From positions 124,001 to 188,000 of the forward strand of contig NZ_QBKH01000004.1 in the NCBI RefSeq assembly GCF_003054045.1: a DNA stretch of 64,000 nt, given 5' to 3'. Source of the stretch: Sphingobacterium faecium (GTDB lineage Bacteria; Bacteroidota; Bacteroidia; Sphingobacteriales; Sphingobacteriaceae). The position numbers and the translations under genes are program-made. Within the stretch, counting starts at the first letter, position 1. Each line of letters opens with the position of its first letter. Below, piece by piece: positions 51,485 to 60,131 of this stretch. A model generated the notes under the pieces. The model was not told the origin of the DNA. It did no database searches and saw only the letters and a program-made list of their open reading frames with translations.

Positions 51485-52273
51485 ATGACAATTTTAGATA
51501 AAATAGTTGAAAGAAAGAGAGTTGAAGTAGCTGAAGCAAAATCAAAAGTTTCGATTGAAGAATTAAGTCATTATCCACTCTTTGACAGAACTTGTTATTC
51601 ACTAAAAGAATCTGTTCTTGATCCACAACGTACTGGTATCATTTCCGAATACAAAAGGGCATCACCCTCCAAAGGTGTTATTAATAATACAAACAGTGTT
51701 TCCGAAGTAGTACAGGGCTATCAAAAAGCGGGAGCATCCGCTATTTCAGTGTTAACAGATGCTGATTTTTTTCAAGGAAGTTTAGAAGACTTAAAAGCTG
51801 CTAGAGAAGTTTTGACCATTCCATTACTTCGAAAAGAATTTATTGTTGATCAATATCAAATTGCAGAAGCCAAAGCTTATGGAGCTGATATTATATTATT
51901 AATAGCAGCATGTTTGACAGTAAAAGAGATACAAGAATTATCCAGTTACTCCAAATCTTTAGGCCTCAATGTACTCTTGGAAGTCCATAACGAAGAAGAG
52001 TTAAAGGATAATTTATTGGATACAATTGACGCTATAGGTGTTAACAATCGAAATCTAAAAGATTTTTCTGTGTCACTAGCACATTCTTACGATTTAGTCA
52101 ACAAAATTCCTGATCATTATATAAAAGTATCTGAAAGCGGTATCTCTGATCCAAGTACCATCCGTGAATTGAAAAACATCGGTTACCAGTCTTTTCTTAT
52201 TGGTGAAAACTTTATGAAAACAACCAATCCTGGCGAAGCATTAGCCGAATTTGTAAAAGAAATATCAAAATAA
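51485..52273 (+). CDS. trpC: Indole-3-glycerol phosphate synthase
   Basis: This 262-residue TIM barrel has ISEYKRASPSKG, LTDADFFQGSLEDL, LRKEFIVDQYQI, VNNRNLKDF and SESGI. It makes indole-3-glycerol phosphate from CdRP. It lies 2 bases after trpG. In many Bacteroidota trpD sits between trpG and trpC and trpF-B-A follow; none of those is present here. Confidence 0.96.
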   Translation: MTILDKIVERKRVEVAEAKSKVSIEELSHYPLFDRTCYSLKESVLDPQRTGIISEYKRASPSKGVINNTNSVSEVVQGYQKAGASAISVLTDADFFQGSLEDLKAAREVLTIPLLRKEFIVDQYQIAEAKAYGADIILLIAACLTVKEIQELSSYSKSLGLNVLLEVHNEEELKDNLLDTIDAIGVNNRNLKDFSVSLAHSYDLVNKIPDHYIKVSESGISDPSTIRELKNIGYQSFLIGENFMKTTNPGEALAEFVKEISK

Positions 52274-52296
52274 TTTAAAACGAATCTAAATAAGAG

Positions 52297-52304
52297 TATA
52301 TTTG
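52297..52304 (+). promoter_or_regulatory. Probable -7 element (TAtaTTTG) for the ECF sigma gene
   Basis: TATATTTG matches the consensus and lies about 38 bases before the TTG start of the sigma factor gene. Confidence 0.45.
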
Positions 52305-52341
52305 CTATCTTAAATCACAGATTAAGTAGCGCCTTCTTATT

Positions 52342-52857
52342 TTGGAAACAAAAATTTTTATCATAAATAAAGAAAACTTTGAGCAAATATACCTGCAGTA
52401 CTGGGAGGGTATGTTTGCTTTTTGTTTGAAAAACATTCAAGATGAAGAAGTCGCAAAAGAAATTGTACAAGAAGTATTCAAGTCGTTATGGGAACGCAGA
52501 GATAGTCTTAGACTAAAAGAAGTAGAGCGTTACTTGATACGTGCTGTAAAACTAAAAACATTTGAATACATTCGTAACAAAGTTACTCGTCAGCAACATT
52601 TAGAAAATTTCACTAATAATAAACAAAACTATTATGTGGAATATCCATTGATTGCCGAGGAACTGTCACAAAAAATATCAAAATTGGTCAATGAACTGCC
52701 TACTCAATGCAAAAAGGTTTTTCAGATGAGTAGAGATCAAGGCCTTACGAATAAAGAAATTGCCACGAAACTGTATATTTCAGAAAGAGCTGTAGAATAT
52801 CATATTTCCAAGGCTTTAAAAACGTTAAAAATGGAATTAACGGATTATATTAATTAA
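52342..52857 (+). CDS. ECF sigma-70 factor (FecI type)
   Basis: This 171-residue protein has region 2 (YWEGMFAFCLKNIQDEEVAKEIVQEVFKSLWERR) and region 4 (LPTQCKKVFQMSRDQGLTNKEIATKLYISERAVEYHISKAL). The frame begins at TTG 52342; the first in-frame ATG would remove part of region 2, so TTG is favoured. It is followed 43 bases later by a FecR-like gene and then iron-uptake genes, so it probably drives part of that region. Confidence 0.88.
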   Translation: METKIFIINKENFEQIYLQYWEGMFAFCLKNIQDEEVAKEIVQEVFKSLWERRDSLRLKEVERYLIRAVKLKTFEYIRNKVTRQQHLENFTNNKQNYYVEYPLIAEELSQKISKLVNELPTQCKKVFQMSRDQGLTNKEIATKLYISERAVEYHISKALKTLKMELTDYIN

Positions 52858-52874
52858 ATGATAAAGAATTCCTG

Positions 52875-52882
52875 TATTTTTG
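52875..52882 (+). promoter_or_regulatory. Possible -7 element (TAttTTTG) before the FecR-like gene
   Basis: TATTTTTG fits TAnnTTTG and lies 19 bases before the FecR-like start, which could give the anti-sigma gene its own promoter. Confidence 0.35.
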
Positions 52883-52900
52883 TCATAAGTAAATATTGCG

Positions 52901-53539
52901 ATGCAAGTTGATCATAAGTTGATAGAAAAATATCATTTGAACCAATGCACTCCAGAAGAACGAAATCTTGTGGAAGAATGGCTTATAGATGATACTTTAG
53001 ACTTTCCCTCGCTTCCCATTTCTCAAGCAGACAAGTCCCATATCCAGTCAGAAATTTGGGAAAACATCAGTCCGCATATCACGGAATCTCCCGTAATAAA
53101 AAAAGAAAACCTGATAAAAAAACGGCTTCGTTATATCGCTATCGCTGCTTCTCTACTTATTATATTTGGTTTCTATATATCTAAAAATAATATAGACAAG
53201 GAGATCAGTTATGCCATATTTGACAATAGCACCGGTCCTAATTCAAAATATTTTGATAAGAATAACTATGAACTTATATTAGGAAAGCATGCTACAGCCA
53301 AGATTAATATCGAAACAGGAGAATTTTTCTCATTAGGTACCATGGTGATCATACCTAAGAAAGATTTTGAGTTTAATTTTACAGGTACTAGGGAGAAAAA
53401 AGAGCTGAAAAATGGGGAAACTTATTTTATCCTTAATTCTAAAAACACAGGTAAGCAAATTATTCTTTCCCAATCTGAGCTTACTTTCTTAGCGCCTACG
53501 ATACAAAACCAACTTAAATTACAGTTTAACAATATATAG
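52901..53539 (+). CDS. Short FecR-like anti-sigma factor
   Basis: This 212-residue protein has a cytoplasmic helical part with NQCTPEERNLVEEWL, a single membrane helix at about 76-95, and a periplasmic part with the FecR-type run from NNYELILGKHATAKI to GETYFIL. It stops where the usual C-terminal DUF4974 domain would begin, so it is shorter than standard FecR proteins (about 320-390 residues). It is the expected partner of the ECF factor upstream. Confidence 0.75.
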   Translation: MQVDHKLIEKYHLNQCTPEERNLVEEWLIDDTLDFPSLPISQADKSHIQSEIWENISPHITESPVIKKENLIKKRLRYIAIAASLLIIFGFYISKNNIDKEISYAIFDNSTGPNSKYFDKNNYELILGKHATAKINIETGEFFSLGTMVIIPKKDFEFNFTGTREKKELKNGETYFILNSKNTGKQIILSQSELTFLAPTIQNQLKLQFNNI

Positions 53540-53563
53540 TCGCCCATATTAATATCTTCTTTC

Positions 53564-54766
53564 ATGCAATTAAAACCTATTTCTAAATTTCTACTTCTTT
53601 TATTAATAGTTGTTTTTATTGGCTGTTCTAGTCGGGACCAAACTAGTCGTCCGAACGACAAATACAGTCTCTATATCATGAATAAGAATTTAGGCAATAC
53701 AATTGTCACAGTCAATTCTCTTGATTCAGGGATAGTTGATATTCTTAAGCAAGGTATCAATTTACCTACGCAATATTTTGATCGCAGCATTATCATTCAT
53801 GACGGTTATTTCTATCACATAAAAAATGCAAAATTTCGCAAATTTGAAATTAAAGAAAATGCATTATCAGAAATAGCTGCCATCGCAATGCCAGATGAAT
53901 ATATAGAAAATATGAATTGGCAAGGAAAAGACACATTATTGATTTTTACAGTTGATAATAAAACCTACAGCAAACTGAATTATTATAAAATAGATGTTAA
54001 GAAGTTTGAAGTTCTACAAAAAGAACAAATAGCGTTACCCCCGGCCCCATCCAATTTTTCAACGGTATCAATTGGATTCAGCACCTTGCATAACAAAAAT
54101 TTGATACTCGGATATACCTATAATAAAGTGATCAATGAAACAGATTTTACAACAATTGACACGATGTATTTTGCGACACTAGATCCACAGACATTGCAAA
54201 TAAAGTCCATAAATAAAGATAGTAGATCCACTTATCCAGGCGGCATCAATACCGTACAATCCTATAGCTTCCATGATGAAATAGGGAATTTTTACTTTAT
54301 GAGTTGTCCTGGAATTGCACTAGGAAACAATCTGACTAAACCGACAGCAATCTTTAGAATTGAAAAAAATAGTTCCATTATCGATCCTGACTATTGCATC
54401 AATTTAACCGCAGCCACAAAAAATCATGCCTATGGCATGTGGTATATAGGAAATAATGAAGCAATCATCCGCAGTGAAAGAAAAGATCGCTATACTGATT
54501 TTAGTGATCATCATTCCACTTATCAATTTGAATATTATCGAGTAGAGCTTTTGAAAAATAAGGTCACTAAGTTAGATCTCCCTTTTGATAAAGGCACCCG
54601 TAAGGAATCTGTACTTGTCGAGAATGGCAAAGCTTATATAACCATTGATGACAAAGATGATAATCATCAAATCTGGATATATGATATCAAGACAAAAAAA
54701 ATCAATAACGGATTAAAACTGAACCATGAAACCAATTTCATGGTTCGTGTTGATAAATTGAATTAA
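53564..54766 (+). CDS. Lipoprotein, divergent DUF4374-like (XusB-like)
   Basis: This 400-residue protein has a lipoprotein signal (VFIGCSS, Cys near residue 21) and a repeating beta-strand layout. Its last third parallels the DUF4374 protein at 57653: both have a run of K-A-Y...D-K...Y-D-I-K followed by GLK, and both have an I-F/L-R-I-x-K segment earlier. I infer a distant paralogue. XusB of Bacteroides is a surface lipoprotein of this family that binds siderophores. It follows the FecR-like gene by 24 bases. Confidence 0.6.
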   Translation: MQLKPISKFLLLLLIVVFIGCSSRDQTSRPNDKYSLYIMNKNLGNTIVTVNSLDSGIVDILKQGINLPTQYFDRSIIIHDGYFYHIKNAKFRKFEIKENALSEIAAIAMPDEYIENMNWQGKDTLLIFTVDNKTYSKLNYYKIDVKKFEVLQKEQIALPPAPSNFSTVSIGFSTLHNKNLILGYTYNKVINETDFTTIDTMYFATLDPQTLQIKSINKDSRSTYPGGINTVQSYSFHDEIGNFYFMSCPGIALGNNLTKPTAIFRIEKNSSIIDPDYCINLTAATKNHAYGMWYIGNNEAIIRSERKDRYTDFSDHHSTYQFEYYRVELLKNKVTKLDLPFDKGTRKESVLVENGKAYITIDDKDDNHQIWIYDIKTKKINNGLKLNHETNFMVRVDKLN

Positions 54767-55219
54767 TTTTTATTAACAAAAACAGATCGTTATAAATTGG
54801 TATGCATTTCTCTAGGGTTGACTCTTATTAAATTTAGATTCAGCTATCAGATGTAGTAAAGTCATTAGATTAAGATTAACCTACTTCTCCAATTTATAGT
54901 ATATAGCTTCAGAAAAATATCAAGCTATGATTACTACATGACCTAACATCACAGTAAATAAACTGAACTCCTTCAAATATCTATCTTCAGAACATTCTAC
55001 TTTCAATTAAATCCCTCTGATAAATCATTACTATAGCTATAATAATAGCAATTGATAATTCCTTATTTCACTTAATTACTCCAATATTTATAAAATATGG
55101 ACTAATTATAGTGCTATCATTTAGGCGACTAGCATATTTATCCATATTTTTCACGCGCTGACCTTCGGTAAAAGTTGAGTTAAGCAACATCCTTATGTAT
55201 AATTAATCTAAATAAAGGG
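54767..55219. other. Intergenic region upstream of the XusA-like receptor gene
   Basis: About 450 AT-rich bases with no supported gene. A short inverted repeat ATAGCTT...AAGCTAT lies near 54902-54928. No riboswitch or clear iron-regulator box was recognised by eye. It must hold the promoter of the receptor operon. Confidence 0.45.
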
Positions 55220-57610
55220 ATGTTAAAATTAAAAATTATATGGTTAAATCTATTCTTAATCATATCGCTTACTTCTTACGCACAGCAGAAAGGGGAACTT
55301 AAGGGAAAGGTAAGCACGAGTTCAAATGAACCGATAGAAGGAGCAACTATTACCCTAATAGGAACAAGCCAAGTTACACAAGCAGATAAGAATGGATTAT
55401 TTTCAATAAAAAATCTTTCCTTTGGCAACCATACTATACGTATTTCAGCTGTTGGACATCAAGCCAAAGACAAAGCATTCCACATTAGCCAATTAACAAC
55501 AGAATTGTCCACGATCCACTTGACCACAGAACATACAACAATGGATGAGGTAGAGATTGTTGCGCGGTCAGAAGCCCAGGAAGTACAAAAACAACCCTTT
55601 AATGTAACGGCTATAGATGCTAAGAAATTGTACAATACGACTATGGATATTGGGCAAGCTCTTAATCGCGTTTCTGGCGTGAGATTACGCGAGTCTGGTG
55701 GTATCGGATCAAACATGTCTTTTAGCTTAAATGGATTTTCCGGAAATCAGATTAAGTTATTTTTAGATGGTATACCGATGGATAATTTTGGATCATCTTT
55801 CCAATTAAACAATATTCCTATCAATTTTGCTGAACGTGTAGAAGTATACCGAGGAGTCGTTCCAGTATGGTTAGGAGGTGATGCTCTGGGTGGAGCAGTT
55901 AATATCGTGACAAAAAACCAACCAGGCAAATATATCGATGCTTCCTATTCATTTGGATCATTCAATACCCATAAATCTTCTGTCAATACCGGTTACGTAG
56001 CTGACAACGGATTTACAATGACATTATCTGCATTCCAAAACTATTCGGATAATAATTACTGGGTAAATGTAAGGTCATATAACTTCGATACGGAGAAATA
56101 TTTTCCTGCCGAAAGAAGAAAACGTTTTCACGATACTTACAGAAATGAAACCTTGATCTATAATATAGGAGTTTCAAATAAAAAATATGCAGACCAACTT
56201 CTGTTTGGAATTACACTCGGTCAAAATAAAAAAGAAATCCAGACCGGTAATACCATGGAAGATGTATACGGTGGTAGAGAAAGTCTGGGGAATATTGTTC
56301 AACCGACATGGAAGTATATCAAGAAAAATTTATGGACAAAAGGTCTTGATGTTACTCTAAATGCACGTTACAATTTCGGTCAGGAAAGAAGTTTAGATAC
56401 TGTACCTCGAAAATTCACTTGGACTGGAGAAAGTAGACCTAAAAATCCGGATCAACCCAATGCACCAGGAGGAGAAAATGAATTAACAGATTACCGCTAT
56501 AAAAACAATAATGGCAATCTTACTGCTAACATTTCTTATGCAATCAATGATCAGCACAGCATCATGATCAATCATTTGTTGACAACATTTGATAGAAAGG
56601 GTAAAGATCATTATTATCCAGATTTAGAAATTAACAAACTTCCTCGAAAAACAACCAAAAATATTACAGGTATCGGATTCAGAACCGCTTTACACGATCG
56701 CTGGGATGCTAATCTTTTTGTAAAAAATTATAACCAACAAGGAAAATATTTCACAGAAGTCAGTAAGCAAGTTTATGAAAACTTAGAAACGACGACCAAT
56801 AAAATCGGATATGGTTTAGCAACGTCCTATTTTGTCAATAAGGATATTCAATTAAAAGCCTCTTATGAAAAAGCTTACCGACTTCCAGATAATACGGAAC
56901 TATTTGGCGACGCTTTAGATATAAGCGCTAATCCGACCTTAAAACCAGAAAGCAGTGACAATATTAACTTCGGATTGTCTTATGCTCTGAAATGGAAGGA
57001 AAGCAATCAACTCATCATCGATGCCAATTACATCTACCGAAATGCAACAGACTTTATTCGCCAGAGCATTGGGCCATTAACGAGTAGCGGAAAAAGAGAA
57101 ATTAAAAGTGCCAATTTAAGAAGTGTTCAAAATAATAGTGTTGATATCAATCTGAAATATTATTATAAAAATCATTTATCAATTGGTGGGAATATGACAT
57201 ATCAGAACCTGATCAATACGACACAATTTGAAGATGGACAAACGGTAGAGAGCAGTATTTACAAAGATCGTCTTCCCAATATGCCATATCTATATGGCAA
57301 CGCAGACGTGGCTTACTATTTCCACCATGTTGGTAAACAAAATAACACCTTAACAATTGGGTATAATCTACAATATATCCATGAATTCTTTCTAACGTGG
57401 CCAAGTTTAGGGACACCATCCCAGAGATATAAAATTCCAGAACAGCTCTCACATGATATCAACATCATCTATTCTCTAGCCTCTGGAAAATACAACATCG
57501 CTTTAGAATGTAATAATCTAACCGATGCCACACGCTACGACAATTTCGAAATGCAAAAACCGAGTAGATCATTCAACATTAAATTCAGATACTTTATACG
57601 TACAAAGTAA
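55220..57610 (+). CDS. TonB-dependent receptor, XusA-like
   Basis: This 796-residue outer-membrane protein has a signal peptide, an N-terminal carboxypeptidase-like (CarboxypepD_reg) domain at about 26-110, a plug domain (about 120-230, with GVRLRESGGIGSNMSF and the late GGAVNIVTKNQ) and a C-terminal barrel ending in an aromatic-rich strand. It lacks an STN signalling domain, so it cannot signal to FecR by the classical route. It is followed by a DUF4374 gene and a PepSY gene, in the same order as xusABC. It probably takes up a ferric siderophore. Confidence 0.85.
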   Translation: MLKLKIIWLNLFLIISLTSYAQQKGELKGKVSTSSNEPIEGATITLIGTSQVTQADKNGLFSIKNLSFGNHTIRISAVGHQAKDKAFHISQLTTELSTIHLTTEHTTMDEVEIVARSEAQEVQKQPFNVTAIDAKKLYNTTMDIGQALNRVSGVRLRESGGIGSNMSFSLNGFSGNQIKLFLDGIPMDNFGSSFQLNNIPINFAERVEVYRGVVPVWLGGDALGGAVNIVTKNQPGKYIDASYSFGSFNTHKSSVNTGYVADNGFTMTLSAFQNYSDNNYWVNVRSYNFDTEKYFPAERRKRFHDTYRNETLIYNIGVSNKKYADQLLFGITLGQNKKEIQTGNTMEDVYGGRESLGNIVQPTWKYIKKNLWTKGLDVTLNARYNFGQERSLDTVPRKFTWTGESRPKNPDQPNAPGGENELTDYRYKNNNGNLTANISYAINDQHSIMINHLLTTFDRKGKDHYYPDLEINKLPRKTTKNITGIGFRTALHDRWDANLFVKNYNQQGKYFTEVSKQVYENLETTTNKIGYGLATSYFVNKDIQLKASYEKAYRLPDNTELFGDALDISANPTLKPESSDNINFGLSYALKWKESNQLIIDANYIYRNATDFIRQSIGPLTSSGKREIKSANLRSVQNNSVDINLKYYYKNHLSIGGNMTYQNLINTTQFEDGQTVESSIYKDRLPNMPYLYGNADVAYYFHHVGKQNNTLTIGYNLQYIHEFFLTWPSLGTPSQRYKIPEQLSHDINIIYSLASGKYNIALECNNLTDATRYDNFEMQKPSRSFNIKFRYFIRTK

Positions 57611-57652
57611 TAACATTCAATAACAATCAAAATTCAATAACAAATAATAAAA

Positions 57653-58909
57653 ATGAAAAAGTTAAACACTTTAAGAATGCTAACATTAGCATGTGGCGTT
57701 TTAGCCATTACTGCATGTTCAAAAGACAATCCTTCTGAAAGCGGGATTGATAATGGAAATTCTGAAAAAAAAGAAAAATTTGTTTTTATAGTAGACGGGC
57801 AGGGTAGTTCTGAGTCTGGAACTTCAGGTAAATATATATTATCTACAGACAATGTTACTGACGGTTCTATCAGTATTGTAGGCAATGGCATGCCAGCAAC
57901 GGAACATTCCTTTATCAATCAAAACAACTACATCTTTGGATTAACATATGGCGGTCAAGGCCCTATAACACCTTATAATATTGACAGCAAAGGTGAATTC
58001 CAGAGACTTAAAGATGAACAAGTAAATGCAGAATCTGCGGGTATCTATGGTAATTATGGTGACAAAAACATTATTTTAGGTACGACCAATAGAAGTATTG
58101 CAAACCCTGTTGCAACTTTAAGAAATTACGATGCACAAAACTTCTCTATAGCAAATAAAAATACCGTAGATCTATCCAAAGTTTTAGGTGGAAAAAGAAT
58201 GGCCATCTGGACGGGTGTATTTCAAGTAGGCAATAAATTATATGTTCCTTTTCAATCTGGCGACGGATCAAACAACTGGGGTGGTAATTTTACCACTACC
58301 GACACCACATATATCGGGATATTCTCTTATCCAGAGTTGAAATTTGAAAAAACCATCAGAGATGGTCGTGGTTCACACATTGGAAACTGGTGGGCACAGC
58401 AAGGTCTTGCTGTTGACGATAAAGGCGATGCATATGTGTGGTTCTCTGCAAATGAAGCATCATTAGCCTCTAAAAACAAATCGGGATTCCTAAGAATCAA
58501 GAAAGGAACAGATGAGTTTGATAAAGACTATTATTTTGATATCGAATCATTAGGAAATGGAAAAATTGCTAGAGGAAGCTATCTTAAAGATGACAAATTT
58601 TTAATGACCATCTATAATAAAGGTCAGCAAGCTGAAGGTGTAGGTGGTGGATTAGTAAAATTATATATTGTAGATATCCAAACAAAAAAGATGACAGAAA
58701 TCAAAGAAATTCCTGCTCATGAGCAACAAGGCTATAAGGATGTCGTATTTGTTGAAAAAGATGGTAGCAAAGCTTACTATGCATGTCAAAGCTTAGAAGA
58801 CAAACAATATTATACTTACACCATTGACATCAAGAATGCAACAGCGAAAAAAGGTTTAAAATTTGTCGGAGTAGCAGGTGTTTCGTCAATGAGTAAAATC
58901 AATTATTAA
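57653..58909 (+). CDS. DUF4374 surface lipoprotein, XusB-like
   Basis: This 418-residue protein has a lipoprotein signal (AITACSKD, Cys near residue 22). The mature part has the DUF4374 features: EHSFINQNNYIFGLTYGGQG, WTGVFQVGNKLYVPFQ, IGNWWAQQGLAVDD and the late KDVVFVEKDGSKAYYACQ. In Bacteroides, XusB of this family binds ferric enterobactin-type siderophores on the cell surface. It lies 42 bases after the receptor. Confidence 0.85.
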   Translation: MKKLNTLRMLTLACGVLAITACSKDNPSESGIDNGNSEKKEKFVFIVDGQGSSESGTSGKYILSTDNVTDGSISIVGNGMPATEHSFINQNNYIFGLTYGGQGPITPYNIDSKGEFQRLKDEQVNAESAGIYGNYGDKNIILGTTNRSIANPVATLRNYDAQNFSIANKNTVDLSKVLGGKRMAIWTGVFQVGNKLYVPFQSGDGSNNWGGNFTTTDTTYIGIFSYPELKFEKTIRDGRGSHIGNWWAQQGLAVDDKGDAYVWFSANEASLASKNKSGFLRIKKGTDEFDKDYYFDIESLGNGKIARGSYLKDDKFLMTIYNKGQQAEGVGGGLVKLYIVDIQTKKMTEIKEIPAHEQQGYKDVVFVEKDGSKAYYACQSLEDKQYYTYTIDIKNATAKKGLKFVGVAGVSSMSKINY

Positions 58910-58987
58910 AAAAATCCATTTATTCTGTCAAAGTATCCCTTTGACAGAATAAATTTTATCACTTCATACATATTACTGTAAATCATT

Positions 58988-60121
58988 ATGCTCAGCAAAA
59001 TTAATGCATGGTTACATCTTTGGTTGGGATTAGCGGCAGGTATACCTGTCGTCATCCTGAGTATTACTGGCTGTGTACTTGTCTTCGAACATGACATAAA
59101 AGAATTAACCACAAACTATATTCAGGTAGAAGCACAAAAATCCGAAGATCAGCTCCCGCCTTCTGCCATATACAAAGCAGTTCAAGCCGCTATTCCAGAC
59201 AAAGAAATTGCTAGTTCTTGGTATTATGGTTTAGACAAATCCGTAAAAGTAAGTTTAGATCACTCCGATAGCTTAGTTTATGTAAACCCTTACACCGCCG
59301 AGATACTAGCCGTAGTCAACCACGAAGATTTTTTTCATTTCATGGATGAGGGGCACCGTCACTTATGGATGCCAAACAAGATAGGTCGTCAAGTTGTAGG
59401 CTGGAGTACATTTATATTCTTTTCGCTATTAATAACAGGACTTATATTGTGGTGGCCAAAAAAATGGAATAAAAGATCTCGGGAACAAAGTTTCAAAATA
59501 AAATGGCGCGCTAAATTTAAACGCATTAATTATGACCTGCATAATGTTTTAGGTTTTTACGCATTGACAATCGCATTAGTGATGTGTCTTACAGGATTAG
59601 TGATGAGTTTTCCTTGGATGCGCAAATCCGTGGTATGGCTTAGTGGTGGATATCCAAATAAACCTAAAATGGAACAAGTGGAAAAAGAAACTCCAGATGA
59701 TCAACCTTTGAATGATGCATTGCTCGTTGCGGATCAAATCTGGTATAAAGTGCGACATGAATACGCTCGTCATAATAAAGAAGCAGTTATCGTACATTAT
59801 CCTGAAGAAGAAGAAAAAACAGTTTATGCTTGTACTGATATGGCAAACGGAACATGGAGAGATTTAAATTTTGATCGCAATACTTTAGAACTCACTGGTC
59901 GAAAACAAGGACCTATCGATGATGCGAATACCACAGAATGGCTCATGCGGTCAAATTATGCCCTACATACAGGATTTATTGGTGGAATGACCACTAAGAT
60001 CATCTACTTTTTAGCTTCACTCATTTGTGCAACTTTACCCATTACTGGCTTCTATATCTGGTGGGGGAAAAAGAAAAAAACAGTAAAAAAATCCAAAAAA
60101 GTTCCATCCGTAACCTCTTAA
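58988..60121 (+). CDS. PepSY-domain inner-membrane protein, XusC-like
   Basis: This 377-residue protein has the iron-regulated PepSY-associated TM layout: an N-terminal helix (about 12-32, HLWLGLAAGIPVVILSITG), a periplasmic PepSY domain, a helix pair with WSTFIFFSLLITGLILWW, LHNVLGFYALTIALVMCLTG, and a final helix at about 340-365. The tail is lysine-rich. XusC is of this type and is thought to act in siderophore iron release or reduction. It is followed by an outer-membrane barrel gene after 10 bases. Confidence 0.85.
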   Translation: MLSKINAWLHLWLGLAAGIPVVILSITGCVLVFEHDIKELTTNYIQVEAQKSEDQLPPSAIYKAVQAAIPDKEIASSWYYGLDKSVKVSLDHSDSLVYVNPYTAEILAVVNHEDFFHFMDEGHRHLWMPNKIGRQVVGWSTFIFFSLLITGLILWWPKKWNKRSREQSFKIKWRAKFKRINYDLHNVLGFYALTIALVMCLTGLVMSFPWMRKSVVWLSGGYPNKPKMEQVEKETPDDQPLNDALLVADQIWYKVRHEYARHNKEAVIVHYPEEEEKTVYACTDMANGTWRDLNFDRNTLELTGRKQGPIDDANTTEWLMRSNYALHTGFIGGMTTKIIYFLASLICATLPITGFYIWWGKKKKTVKKSKKVPSVTS

Positions 60122-60131
60122 ACTTGCTGAC

